DNA of 64,000 nt from Acidocella sp. (GCF_027352905.1 NZ_DAIEIF010000035.1:1-64000); one strand, 5' to 3'; shown: positions 8,048 to 18,137, counted from the first letter of the stretch. The notes: generated by a model not told the origin, from the sequence alone. Numbers and translations: made by a program.

Positions 8048-10159
8048 ATGAGCGTCGCGCTTCCTAGCCTGAGCCTCCCCGCCCGGCAGCCTCTGGCCGA
8101 GCAGCTTATGGCGTTGCGGCGCCACTGGCGGCTGATCCTGTTTTGCGCTCTGGGCCTGCCAGCCTTGGCGCTGGCCGGGCTGCTCGCCTTGCCGCCGCGC
8201 TACAGCGCCACCGGCATTTTACTTTACGATCCCGCCAGCGCCGCCCTGCCCGGCGCCCAGGCCGGAGCCGCGGCGGGGCTGGACGAGGATGCCGTAACCG
8301 CCAGCCAAGGGGCGATCATCGCCTCGCTGCCCGCCGCCGCCGCCATTGCCACCCAGCTGCATCTGGCCGCCAACCCGGACTTCAACCCGGATTTGCGTAA
8401 ACGCCGCTTTCCCCTCAGCCTGCTGCCGCGACCGGCGCTGCCCAGCGGGATGGCGCTGGCCGAGGCGGTGCAGAGCCGGCTCAGCATCTCCGTGCTGCCC
8501 GGTTCACGGGTCATCAGCGTGGCCTTTGCCGCCGCCGCGCCGGAGATTGCCGCCGCCGCCGCCAACCTCGCCATGCAGATCTACCTCGATCATGAGCGCG
8601 ATGTCGCTTTTCAAACCCTCACCGACGCGCAAGCCTGGCTTGAAACCCATTCCGCTCAGGTGCAGCAGCAACTGGACGATACCGAGGCCGCTCTGGCCCG
8701 CGCCCGCGCCCGCGCCGGGCTGGTGCAGGGCGCGCAGGGCATGACGCTAACGGATGAAACCTCCAGCCATCTGGGGTCGTCTCTGGTGGAGGCCCAGGCC
8801 GCCCTGGCCATGGCCGAGGCTCGTTTGCACGCCGCCAGCCAAGCCGGTGGAGACGCCGCCGCTGCCAACGCCGCCATCGCCCCCAACCTTCTGCCCTTGC
8901 GCGCCCAGCAGGCGCAGCTGGCGGCGCAGGTGCGGTCCCTGGCCAGTGAGTACGGCCCCGGCTACCCTGCCCTCATCACCGCCCGCGCCCAGTTGGCGGC
9001 GGTGACGGCGCAGATCGGCGCCGAGGCCGCGCGGGAGATGGACGCCGCCCGGGCCGAGGTGGCCGCCGACCAAGCCCAGGTGGCGACGCTGCAAACCGCG
9101 CTGGCCCACGCCCGCACGCAGAGCCAGACCGAGGATGAGGAGGCGGCGCCCATCCGCGCTTTGGAGCAACGGGCCGAGGCCGGGCGGGATATGCTGCGCG
9201 CGATCACCCTCCAGGCTGGCCAATTGGCGCAGGACGCCTCGCTAACCCGGCCCGACGCCCGGATTCTCTCTGCCGCCGCCGCGCCGGCGCGGCCGGATTC
9301 GCGGCATGGGTTGATCGTATTCGCCGCCTCGGCTGTGCTGGGCCTTTGCCTGGGCGTATTGCTGGCGGGGCTGCGCGACGCGCTGGACACCTCGCTGCGC
9401 TCGGCCGAGGCTTTGCGCGGCGAAACCGGACTGCCCTGCCACGCGCTTTTGCCGGAAGTGCGCAACCCTGCCGAGGCGGCCCTCATCGCGCCATTCTCTT
9501 TATATGCGGAACAGCTTCGCGCGCTGCGGATGGGGTTGCGGCTGGGCGGGAGCGGCTGCCAGATCCTCGCCATCACCGCCGCGCGGCCGGATGAGGGGAA
9601 GACCACCTTATGCATCGCCTTCGCGCGCGCGCTCGCCACCGCCGGCTTGAAGGTGCTCGCCGTCGATGGCGATATCCGCCAACCCAGTTTCGACCCTGTT
9701 TTCGTCATGGGCGGCCTGCCGGGACTCACGGATCATCTAGCGGGCAAGGCGGCGCTGGAGGAATGCCTGCACGCCGACCCTCTCTCGCCACTGATTCTGC
9801 TTCCCGCCGGCACCCAGGCCCAGGCGGCGCTCAGCCTGTTGCTCGGCCCCGCCATGCCGGAAATGCTGGACCGGCTGCGCGGCGAATATGACGTGATTCT
9901 TCTCGACGTGCCGCCCGCCTATGCGCTGGCCGAGGGCAGGGTGTTGGCCAGCCATGCCGACGCCGCCTTGCTCTGCGTCCGCTGGGGCCGCACCCCACGG
10001 CGGGTGGTGCGCGGCGCGATCACCCTGCTGCAGGAGGCGGGGGTGCGGCTGGCCGGGGTGGCGCTGAGCCGGGTGAATGTCAGGACGCATGGCGCTTCCG
10101 GCTTTGCCGATGCTGAGTTCTACGCACCCCGCTATGGCGGTTATTTCCGGCGAGGTTAA
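8048..10159 (+). CDS. Wzz/GumC-type polysaccharide co-polymerase fused to bacterial tyrosine kinase
   Basis: Two TM segments with coiled coil, Walker A ITAARPDEGKTT, VLAVDGDIRQPSF, VILLDVPP, and a C-terminal Tyr cluster FYAPRYGGYF. Confidence 0.85.
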   Translation: MSVALPSLSLPARQPLAEQLMALRRHWRLILFCALGLPALALAGLLALPPRYSATGILLYDPASAALPGAQAGAAAGLDEDAVTASQGAIIASLPAAAAIATQLHLAANPDFNPDLRKRRFPLSLLPRPALPSGMALAEAVQSRLSISVLPGSRVISVAFAAAAPEIAAAAANLAMQIYLDHERDVAFQTLTDAQAWLETHSAQVQQQLDDTEAALARARARAGLVQGAQGMTLTDETSSHLGSSLVEAQAALAMAEARLHAASQAGGDAAAANAAIAPNLLPLRAQQAQLAAQVRSLASEYGPGYPALITARAQLAAVTAQIGAEAAREMDAARAEVAADQAQVATLQTALAHARTQSQTEDEEAAPIRALEQRAEAGRDMLRAITLQAGQLAQDASLTRPDARILSAAAAPARPDSRHGLIVFAASAVLGLCLGVLLAGLRDALDTSLRSAEALRGETGLPCHALLPEVRNPAEAALIAPFSLYAEQLRALRMGLRLGGSGCQILAITAARPDEGKTTLCIAFARALATAGLKVLAVDGDIRQPSFDPVFVMGGLPGLTDHLAGKAALEECLHADPLSPLILLPAGTQAQAALSLLLGPAMPEMLDRLRGEYDVILLDVPPAYALAEGRVLASHADAALLCVRWGRTPRRVVRGAITLLQEAGVRLAGVALSRVNVRTHGASGFADAEFYAPRYGGYFRRG

Positions 10160-10356
10160 CGCCCGTCCGAGCCGGCGAGCACGACCACATAGCCGCGCCA
10201 GAAGGGCAGGCGGATGCGCCGCCGCCAATCCAGCCGGTGGCGGGGGCGGTGGCGCATGGAGAAATGCAACTCCACGGCCCGCAGCTGGGCGGGGGAAAAA
10301 CTCGCCGCCAGTGGCGCGGGCAGACGGGCGAGGAACCGGGTGATATCCGGCGACAT
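10156..10356 (-). CDS. Small hypothetical protein, 66 aa
   Basis: MSPDITRFLARLPAPLAASFSPAQLRAVELHFSMRHRPRHRLDWRRRIRLPFWRGYVVVLAG; placed 5 bp after the acyltransferase start and ends tail-to-tail with the kinase gene. Confidence 0.5.
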   Translation of the reverse strand: MSPDITRFLARLPAPLAASFSPAQLRAVELHFSMRHRPRHRLDWRRRIRLPFWRGYVVVLAGSDGR

Positions 10357-10360
10357 GGGA

Positions 10361-11374
10361 TTAGCCCGTCAGCCGGTCCAGAATTTTGACGCGCCGAAAA
10401 GCGTGGCGCTTGACCATAACCGGGCCAAGCATGCCGGCGGTCATCAGCGCCGCGGCGTAAACGCCGAAATGCGCCGCATCCCAGGGCAGGAAATGTAAAA
10501 GGGCGGCCTTGGCGAGACCGATGCAGATGGTGTTGCCGAGATAGATCATGAAACTGTACCGCCCGAAAAACAAAAATAAGCGACACAGCCAGCCTATGTT
10601 CAGGCATCTTAACAAACCGTGAAGAGCGGGGAGGGATAACGCGCCGAGCGGCAGCATCACACTTTTTTGAGCCTCGCTTTGGCCCCAAAGCGCCACGGCC
10701 GCCAGCCCGGCCAGCAGCAGCGCCAGCGCCAGAGGCCAGAGGCGGTCCATTATCCGCTCCCAGCGCGGCGCGGCCAGCCCCGCCATCGCTCCCAGCAGGA
10801 AGAACGGCGCATAGGCGCCCACCCGGTCCAGATAGATATAGGCGGGGAGGGGGAGGGCATAGAGCGCCAGCGCCGCCGCGAGCAGCCAGGACAGGCGGCG
10901 GGCCTGGCCATTCAGCAACCAGAGCGTGGCCAGAGAGACGACGAACAGCACGAAGAGATACCAGATGGAGAGGGCGGGGCTGGCCGCCGTATGCCAGAAC
11001 AGGCCGAGCAGCCCGGCCCTGATCCCGGCCGGCCGGTTATCCACGAATAGGATTGGCGAGGCCAGCAGCTTGCCCGCCAGCACCAGCAGGCCGAGCGAGA
11101 AGAAAGGCAGCAACAGCCGTTGCGCGCGCGCTCGCGCCGTTTGTGCCCAGCCGGCGCGCCCGCGCAGCAAAACCCCGGAGAGCGCGGCGGCGAAGCCGCT
11201 GAGATACATGAAAAACGGCATATGGAAGGCATAGATCGCCCGGCGCAACGGCTCGTACCAATGCAAATGCTGCGGGTCCTGCCGGGCCACCAGGTGGCCA
11301 AACACGACGAGCAGAATGGCGAGGCCCTTGCCCATGTCGAGATCGGCGCGGCGGGGAGGATTCGTTGCAACCAT
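10361..11374 (-). CDS. Acyltransferase family 3 membrane protein
   Basis: MGKGLAILLVVFGHLV...HMPFFMYLSGFAAA; about 10 TM segments. Confidence 0.85.
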   Translation of the reverse strand: MVATNPPRRADLDMGKGLAILLVVFGHLVARQDPQHLHWYEPLRRAIYAFHMPFFMYLSGFAAALSGVLLRGRAGWAQTARARAQRLLLPFFSLGLLVLAGKLLASPILFVDNRPAGIRAGLLGLFWHTAASPALSIWYLFVLFVVSLATLWLLNGQARRLSWLLAAALALYALPLPAYIYLDRVGAYAPFFLLGAMAGLAAPRWERIMDRLWPLALALLLAGLAAVALWGQSEAQKSVMLPLGALSLPALHGLLRCLNIGWLCRLFLFFGRYSFMIYLGNTICIGLAKAALLHFLPWDAAHFGVYAAALMTAGMLGPVMVKRHAFRRVKILDRLTG

Positions 11375-11421
11375 TAGTTGTTAAATGATTAACAAAATTC
11401 TACTAAAAGTGATATGGCGAA

Positions 11422-12624
11422 ATGGTGAGTTATTGCTCCCGTTTGGCCATTGCCGCCGCCTGTCTCGCCGCGCCGCTCGCCGGGCGGGCGCAGATGCTGG
11501 ACGAGCTTTTGCCCGCCGGGGTGCCGGGCTTCGCGCAGGCAGCGGGCATTTTGAATGTCCGGCGCCTCGCCGCGCCCAGCCCAACCGGTTTCGAGCTCGG
11601 TGGGGTGCAGGTCGCGCCCGGCCTTGGCTTGCAAACCGGCTACGATTCCGCGCCCAACGCCGCCGCCGGCTCCGCCCTGTTCAACGCCGCGCCCCGGCTG
11701 CTGGTTAAGGATGTTCCCGCGGGGTTCGGGGCTTTTGCCCAGGTCAGCGAGACCGCCTATCCTGAGAGCGCCGCGCAAAATCTGTTCAGCGCGGCGCTTG
11801 CCGGGGGGTGGCGGATCCAATTGCCGGAGGAGACGCTTACCGTTTCCGCCGGATATCTGCGGGGCGATGAGACGGATTTCTCGCTGAACGGCCTCAGCGC
11901 CGCCAAGCCGGTCGCCTTCAGCGTCAACTCACTGCGCGCCCGCGACGAGATCACCACCGGACGGCTGACGCTCACTCCGGATGTCTCGGTTGATGTCTAT
12001 CGCTTCCCCGCCTGGGCGGGTGAAGACCGTCAGGACTACCGGGCCGGGCTCACGCTGCGTTACGATACGGACGGACCGGTGAGCGCGGTGATGGCGCTGC
12101 GCGGGGGCCATACCTCCAGCCCGGACGCGGCGGAGCGGGCAGAGACATACGCCATACTCGCCGGGTTGCAGGACGTGGCGGACGGGCTATGGACCGTCTC
12201 GCTGCTGGCGGGAGGCGCCTGGCGCGCGCCGCGCACGGGGCCGGGGCTTTCCGCGCCAGTGGTGGAGGCGCGGCTGGATTGGGCGCCCAGCCGCCTGGAT
12301 GAGATACATCTCAATATCACCCGCGAGATCGACGATCCCGACCGGCTGAGCACCACACCCTATACCCTCACCCAGGCGAAGCTCAGCTATCAGCGGGCAG
12401 GACTCGGCCAGCTCACCGCCGATGGCATGGCCGAGATCTCCCGCGCCGCTTACATGTGGAGTCCGGTGCGCGAAACCCTGTTTTCCACCAGCTTCGCCTT
12501 GTCCTGGCGGATGGGCCCGGCTTTGGCGTTGCAAGGCCGTTATGTCTTCAACGACCGGCAGGCAAACTTTCTCCGCGCCGCCAATGAGCATGTGCTCACG
12601 CTCGGCCTGGATTGGGCGCCGTGA
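11422..12624 (+). CDS. Outer-membrane beta-barrel protein (BBP2-like)
   Basis: Signal-peptide-like N-terminus, alternating beta-strand pattern, C-terminal ...RAANEHVLTLGLDWAP; next to polysaccharide genes. Confidence 0.7.
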   Translation: MVSYCSRLAIAAACLAAPLAGRAQMLDELLPAGVPGFAQAAGILNVRRLAAPSPTGFELGGVQVAPGLGLQTGYDSAPNAAAGSALFNAAPRLLVKDVPAGFGAFAQVSETAYPESAAQNLFSAALAGGWRIQLPEETLTVSAGYLRGDETDFSLNGLSAAKPVAFSVNSLRARDEITTGRLTLTPDVSVDVYRFPAWAGEDRQDYRAGLTLRYDTDGPVSAVMALRGGHTSSPDAAERAETYAILAGLQDVADGLWTVSLLAGGAWRAPRTGPGLSAPVVEARLDWAPSRLDEIHLNITREIDDPDRLSTTPYTLTQAKLSYQRAGLGQLTADGMAEISRAAYMWSPVRETLFSTSFALSWRMGPALALQGRYVFNDRQANFLRAANEHVLTLGLDWAP

Positions 12625-13364
12625 GGTTTTTTGGTCTCAGCTTCGGCACGCTTTCCCTGGAAGAGGCGGTGGCCTGCCTGCGCGCGCGGCCCGCCGACGC
12701 GCCCTTTGCCTATGTGGTCACGCCCAACGCGGATCATCTCGACCGGTTGCGCCGCCAGCCGAGTTTGCGCCCGGCCTATGAGGCCGCTTGGCTGCGCCTG
12801 TTCGATTCGCGCTGCCTCGCCCATTGCGCCCGGCTGCTGGGCCGCGCCGCGCCGCCGGTGGTGACCGGGGCGGATCTCGCCGCCGCGCTGCTGCCCCATC
12901 TCGCCGGGGCGCGGGTCGCCGTCATCGGCATGGGCGAGGCCGCCTTCGCGGCGCTGGCGGCGCGCTATCCGGCCATCCGCTTCCGCCACCACAACCCGCC
13001 ATTGGGGTTGCGGACCGGCCAGCCCGCCTTTCACCAGGCGGTGGAATTCGCGCGCCGGCAAGACGGGGGGTGGGTGTTCTTCTGCGTCGGCTCGCCGCTC
13101 CAGGAATATCTGGCCCAGGCGGTGGCTCAGGCCGCAGACGCGGCCGGGACCGGGCTTTGCCTGGGGGCGGCGCTGGAATTCACAGCCGGCACGCGCCGCC
13201 GCGCGCCTTTATGGATGCGCCGCGCCGGGTTGGAGTGGCTGCACCGCCTGGCTTGTGAACCCCGCCGCCTGGCGCGGCGCTATCTCATCGCCGGGCCGCG
13301 CGTGGTCCTCGCTCTGGCCCGCGGGGCGGACGCCTCTGGCCTTCCCCCGGCTCCGCGCGCATAA
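12621..13364 (+). CDS. WecG/TagA/CpsF-family glycosyltransferase
   Basis: VRFFGLSFGTLSLEEAVACL...VVTPNADHLDRLRR...LFDSRC...GLCLGAALEFTAGTRRRAPLWMRRAGLEWLHRLACEPRRLARRY; GTGA overlap with upstream stop. Confidence 0.9.
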   Translation: MRFFGLSFGTLSLEEAVACLRARPADAPFAYVVTPNADHLDRLRRQPSLRPAYEAAWLRLFDSRCLAHCARLLGRAAPPVVTGADLAAALLPHLAGARVAVIGMGEAAFAALAARYPAIRFRHHNPPLGLRTGQPAFHQAVEFARRQDGGWVFFCVGSPLQEYLAQAVAQAADAAGTGLCLGAALEFTAGTRRRAPLWMRRAGLEWLHRLACEPRRLARRYLIAGPRVVLALARGADASGLPPAPRA

Positions 13365-13404
13365 TTCCAGGCAGCCGGCTTGTCCGGCAACCGGGAGATG
13401 GCTG

Positions 13405-13689
13405 ATGGATTTTGCGTCACCTGAGCGGCGCCGGGGCGGTGAGGATTCACTCTGGGCGGTGGTGGCGGTGATCGGGCGGGTGATCCGCATCGCGGAGGTA
13501 TTCCCCAGCCGCGCCCAGGCGCTGACCGATCAGGCGTGGCGCGAAGCCCAGGTCCGCGCTTATGCCGGGTTTCTTGAAAGAACCGAGCATCCAGCCCCAC
13601 GTTACATGATAAGGCCGATCCGCCGCGCGGATTTGCCCCGGCGGTGGAAACCTCTGCCTGCCCTTGGATTTTTGCATGGGAAATGGTGA
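13405..13689 (+). CDS. Hypothetical protein, 94 aa, coupled to fumC
   Basis: [40 protein letters not shown]...; stop TGA overlaps the fumC ATG (TGATG at 13687-13691). Confidence 0.5.
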   Translation: MDFASPERRRGGEDSLWAVVAVIGRVIRIAEVFPSRAQALTDQAWREAQVRAYAGFLERTEHPAPRYMIRPIRRADLPRRWKPLPALGFLHGKW

Positions 13690-15092
13690 TGGCTGAAACA
13701 CGGATCGAACATGACGCGCTCGGAGATGTCGCGGTGCCCGCGGACCGCTTATGGGGAGCGCAGACCGAGCGCAGCCTGGAGAATTTCAAGATCGGCCGCG
13801 AGCGCTATGTATGGGGGCGCGACGTGATCCGCGGCCTCGGCGTTCTCAAAAAAGCATGCGCCCTCGGCAACCAGGCCCTCGGGCAATTGCCGGAAGAGAA
13901 GGCGCGGCTGATCGTCGCCGCCGCCCAGGAGGTGATCGACGGCAAATGGGATTCCGAATTCCCGCTCGTCGTCTTTCAAACCGGCTCCGGCACGCAAAGC
14001 AACATGAATGCGAATGAGGTGATCTCCAACCGCGCCATCCAGATGGCGGGCGGGACGCTGGGCAGCAAGACGCCCATCCACCCCAATGATGACGTTAACC
14101 ACAGCCAATCCTCCAACGATACATTTCCCACGGTCATGCATATCGTTGCCGTGGAGGTGGCGGCGAATAAGCTGCTGCCCGCCATCGAACGGTTGACGGA
14201 CGTGTTCAAAGCCAAGAGCCTCGCCTATGCCGATGTGGTGATGACGGGGCGTACCCATTTGCAGGATGCCACCCCCGTGACGCTCGGCCAGGTGTTCTCC
14301 GGCTGGCAGACGCAGCTGGAGGACGCGGCGGCGCTGATTCGCGAGTCTTTCAAGGGGCTTTACGAGCTGGCGATCGGCGGCACGGCGGTGGGCACCGGGC
14401 TGAACGCGCACCCGAATTTTGGCGCCACCGCGGCGGCCTTCATTGCCGAGGAAACCGGCCACCCGTTCATCTCCGCGCCCAATAAATTCGCGGCGCTTTC
14501 GGCGCATGACGCGCTGGTGGCGGCCTCGGGCGCTCTGCGGGTGCTGGCCGGCGCGGCGATGAAAATCGCCAACGACGTACGCTGGTATGCCTCCGGCCCG
14601 CGTACCGGCATTGGCGAGTTGCGGATTCCGGAGAACGAGCCCGGCTCCTCGATCATGCCGGGCAAGATCAACCCCACCCAATGCGAGGCCCTGACCATGG
14701 TGGCGGTGCAGGTTTTCGGCCATGACCATGCCGTCGCCTTCGCGGGGTCGCAGGGCAATTTCCAGCTCAATGTCTATAAACCCGTCATGCTGCATAACTA
14801 TCTGGATTCGGCCCACCTCCTGGCCGAGGCGCTGGATAGTTTCCGCATTCATTGCGCCGAGGGCATCGAGCCGGTGCCCGAGCGCATCAAGGAGCATCTC
14901 GACCGTAATTTGATGCTGGTCACGGCGCTAAATCCCCATATCGGCTATTCGAAAGCCGCCGAGATCGCGTTGAAGGCGCACCGGGAGGGGCTCACCCTGC
15001 GCGAGGCCGCGCTGGCGAGCGGGCTGGTAACGGCGGAGCAGTTCGATCAATGGGTGGACCCCAAGGCGATGACGGCGCCGCTGGCCGTCTAG
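13689..15092 (+). CDS. fumC: Fumarate hydratase class II
   Basis: [17 protein letters not shown] and [16 protein letters not shown] signatures. Confidence 0.96.
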   Translation: MAETRIEHDALGDVAVPADRLWGAQTERSLENFKIGRERYVWGRDVIRGLGVLKKACALGNQALGQLPEEKARLIVAAAQEVIDGKWDSEFPLVVFQTGSGTQSNMNANEVISNRAIQMAGGTLGSKTPIHPNDDVNHSQSSNDTFPTVMHIVAVEVAANKLLPAIERLTDVFKAKSLAYADVVMTGRTHLQDATPVTLGQVFSGWQTQLEDAAALIRESFKGLYELAIGGTAVGTGLNAHPNFGATAAAFIAEETGHPFISAPNKFAALSAHDALVAASGALRVLAGAAMKIANDVRWYASGPRTGIGELRIPENEPGSSIMPGKINPTQCEALTMVAVQVFGHDHAVAFAGSQGNFQLNVYKPVMLHNYLDSAHLLAEALDSFRIHCAEGIEPVPERIKEHLDRNLMLVTALNPHIGYSKAAEIALKAHREGLTLREAALASGLVTAEQFDQWVDPKAMTAPLAV

Positions 15093-15137
15093 CCGCCTTA
15101 TGAGTATTGAAGCAGGATTGACGAGCCCGAGGGATAG

Positions 15138-15950
15138 ATGACCATGGATGGCGGAGCCGATTCACGCCGGATCACGATTTACAAACCGGAGGATTTCGCG
15201 CCGATGCGCGCCGCTGGGCGGCTGGCGGCGGCAACGCTGGACATGATCACCGAGCATGTCGCGCCGGGCATGACCACCGAGGAGCTGGACCGGCTCTGCC
15301 ACGATTTCATCACCGCCCATGGCGCGGTGCCGGCTCCTTTGAATTACCGGGGGTTTCCCAAATCCATTTGCACCTCGATCAACCATGTCGTCTGCCACGG
15401 CATTCCCAACAGCCGCAAGCTGGCGGAAGGGGATATTCTCAACATCGACGTCACCGTGATTCTCGATGGCTGGTACGGGGATTCGAGCCGCATGTATGTG
15501 GCCGGGGAGCCCAGCACCAAGGCGAGGCGGCTGATGGAGGTGACTTACGAGGCGTTGATGCGCGGTGTGGCCGCGGTAAAACCCGGCGCCACCTTCGGTG
15601 ATATCGGCCATGTGATTCAGCACTACGTCGAATCCCAGCGTTTCTCGGTGGTGCGGGATTTCTGCGGCCATGGCATTGGCCAGCGTTTTCACGAACCGCC
15701 AAATGTTCTGCATTTCGGCCGCCGGGGGGAGGGGGCGGTGCTCAAGCCCGGCATGTTCTTCACCATCGAGCCGATGGTGAATATCGGCCGGCCGGATGTG
15801 AAGATTCTGGAGGATGGCTGGACCGCCGTTACCCGTGACCGCTCGCTCTCGGCCCAATTCGAACATATGGTCGGGGTGACGGAAACCGGGGTGGAGATCT
15901 TCACCCTATCGCCCAAAGGATATACCGGGCCGCCTTATATCGCCGTTTAG
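15138..15950 (+). CDS. map: Methionine aminopeptidase, type I
   Basis: GFPKSICTSINHVVCHGIP, FCGHGIGQRFHEPPNVLHF. Confidence 0.95.
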   Translation: MTMDGGADSRRITIYKPEDFAPMRAAGRLAAATLDMITEHVAPGMTTEELDRLCHDFITAHGAVPAPLNYRGFPKSICTSINHVVCHGIPNSRKLAEGDILNIDVTVILDGWYGDSSRMYVAGEPSTKARRLMEVTYEALMRGVAAVKPGATFGDIGHVIQHYVESQRFSVVRDFCGHGIGQRFHEPPNVLHFGRRGEGAVLKPGMFFTIEPMVNIGRPDVKILEDGWTAVTRDRSLSAQFEHMVGVTETGVEIFTLSPKGYTGPPYIAV

Positions 15951-15965
15951 GCGGCCCGGCCCGGC

Positions 15966-16571
15966 TTAAGCGACGGGGTCGATCCAGCCGACATTTCCAT
16001 CGGCCCGGCGGTAGACGACGTTGAGCCCGCCGGTTTTGCTGTTGCGGAACAACAGGACGGGCTGGAAGGCGAGATCCATCTTCATCACGGCATCGCGCAC
16101 GCAAAGCGTTTCGATGGAGGCGGTATCCTCTGCGATCACGGTCGCGTGCAGCTCCGTCTCCAAGGCCTGCCGCTCCTCACCATGGCCATTGGCGGGCGGG
16201 CGGGCCTCGCCATCGTCCAATTCCGGCGCCAGCACATAGGCGCGGGCCATTTCCGGCTTGATCTTGGTCAGGTCGCGTTGATGCGCCGAGACCCGGCGGC
16301 GGTAACGGCGCAGGCGCTTGGCGATATGTTCCGCCGCGTCATCGAAGGCGGCGTGAGCGTCGCTGGCCTCCCCCTCGCCCCGGACGGTGATGCCCTTGCC
16401 GGCATGAAGATTGATATCGCAGGTGAAGAAACTTCTGGCCCGGCTGAACGTCACTTGCGCCTCGAGCGCCTGGTCGAAATATTTATTGATGATGGTGCCA
16501 AGCTGTTTGTCCACATGGGCGCGCAGAGCGTCGGACAGATCGATTTGCTTGCCTGAGACCGTCAGTTGCAT
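15966..16571 (-). CDS. hpf: Ribosome hibernation promoting factor, long form
   Basis: MQLTVSGKQIDLSDALRAHVDKQL...; C-terminal dimerisation-like domain; adjacent to rpoN. Confidence 0.88.
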   Translation of the reverse strand: MQLTVSGKQIDLSDALRAHVDKQLGTIINKYFDQALEAQVTFSRARSFFTCDINLHAGKGITVRGEGEASDAHAAFDDAAEHIAKRLRRYRRRVSAHQRDLTKIKPEMARAYVLAPELDDGEARPPANGHGEERQALETELHATVIAEDTASIETLCVRDAVMKMDLAFQPVLLFRNSKTGGLNVVYRRADGNVGWIDPVA

Positions 16572-16634
16572 TGTCTTCTCCCGAACATGGCCCGGCTCGC
16601 TTTCGTCTCGTCAGACAAGGCTGCTGCGCCTTGC

Positions 16635-18077
16635 TCACACGGGCAGCTTCTCCCGCCTGCGCTGCGCCGAACCGGGAATGCGCAACGCCTCCCTGTATTT
16701 GGCAACGGTCCGCCGGGCGATGTCTATCCCCTCTTTTTGTAATAAGACTGCAACGGCGTCGTCAGATAAAATATTTTTGGGAGATTCGGCGGCGATGAGG
16801 CGCGCTACCCGGTGCCGCACCGCCTCCGCGGAGAGCATTTCCCCGTTCGTCCCCGCCAGCGCGGTGGAGAAGAAGAATTTGAGCTCGAAAACGCCGCGCG
16901 GCGTCGCGATGGATTTATTGGAGGTAACGCGGCTCACCGTGCTTTCATGCAGGTTGACCTCCGCCGCGACGTCTCGCAACGTCAAGGGGCGCAAAAATCC
17001 GATCCCATGGCGGAAGAATTCCTCTTGCCGCCGCACGATCTCGCCAGCCACGCGCAGGATGGTCTGCGTTCGCGATTCCAGGGATTTCACCAGCCAGGAG
17101 GCGCTCTGCATCCTCTCGGCAAGGTAAGACCGGGTCTCCTTGCTCGCGGAGGCGAGCAAGCGGGCATGAAAGCCCCGGCGGATGAGCAGCCGGGGCATGG
17201 TCTCGGGGTTGATTTCGAGGACCCAGTCGCTTTCCCCATTTTCCTGGGGCGGGGCGGGATGCATCAGCACATCCGGGATCAAGGGCCGGAGAGGCTCCGA
17301 ATCGAAGCGGGCGCCCGGCTTGGGGTCCAACCGTCTCAGCTCGGCCGCCATCTCGGCCAGGTCCGCCCCGTCAACGCCGCAAATCCCCGCCAGGGCGCGC
17401 ATCTCGCGCCGGGCCAGCAGGTCGAGATGGTCAAGCAGCGCCTGCATCGCTGGGTCGAGCCGGTTGAGTTCGGCGAGCTGGGCGGCGAGACACTCGGCCA
17501 GGCTGGTCGCGAAAAGCCCCGCCGGGTCGAACCGCATCATCACCGCGCGCACGGCTTCCAGCCGCGCGGGATCCACCCCCAGCATCGCCGCCAGCGCGTC
17601 CGGGGCTTCGCCGAGCCGTCCGGAGGGATCAAGCGCGGCGATGAGCGCGGCGGCGATGAGCCGCTCCTCGCGGGAGGCAAAGGCGAGCCGGGCCTGCTGT
17701 TCCAGATGTTCGCGCAGGCAGGGGCGGGCGGCGCCCATCTGGTCCGGCCACGAGCCGTCCGCAGCGGCCTCGCCGCCGCCATACCTGTCCGCGCCGGCGC
17801 CGGGAACGTAGATATCCGCTTCGCGCGGGAAAAGATTTTCGGCCCGCTGGACCTCTAAGTCAGGGGAGGGGGCGGCGCCCGGCTCCGCCTCTCGCGGGCC
17901 GGCAGCGCCGTCCAGCTCCAGCAGCGGATTTCTCAGCAGTTCCTCGGAGAGAAAGGCCTCGACCTCGAGATTGGAGAATTGCAGAATTTGGATCGCCTGG
18001 CGCAGTTGCGGCGTCATCACCAGGGATTGGGACTGGCGAAGATCCAGGCGCGGCCCGAGGGATGGAGCAAAACCCAT
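16635..18077 (-). CDS. rpoN: RNA polymerase sigma-54 factor
   Basis: LRQSQSLVMTPQLRQAIQILQFSNLE N-terminus and RpoN box ARRTVAKYRE. Confidence 0.95.
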   Translation of the reverse strand: MGFAPSLGPRLDLRQSQSLVMTPQLRQAIQILQFSNLEVEAFLSEELLRNPLLELDGAAGPREAEPGAAPSPDLEVQRAENLFPREADIYVPGAGADRYGGGEAAADGSWPDQMGAARPCLREHLEQQARLAFASREERLIAAALIAALDPSGRLGEAPDALAAMLGVDPARLEAVRAVMMRFDPAGLFATSLAECLAAQLAELNRLDPAMQALLDHLDLLARREMRALAGICGVDGADLAEMAAELRRLDPKPGARFDSEPLRPLIPDVLMHPAPPQENGESDWVLEINPETMPRLLIRRGFHARLLASASKETRSYLAERMQSASWLVKSLESRTQTILRVAGEIVRRQEEFFRHGIGFLRPLTLRDVAAEVNLHESTVSRVTSNKSIATPRGVFELKFFFSTALAGTNGEMLSAEAVRHRVARLIAAESPKNILSDDAVAVLLQKEGIDIARRTVAKYREALRIPGSAQRRREKLPV

Positions 18078-18137
18078 GCCAGAATGCTAACGCCGTTTTA
18101 AATTTCGTCCAGAACATTTATGCATGGACGAGAAGGA

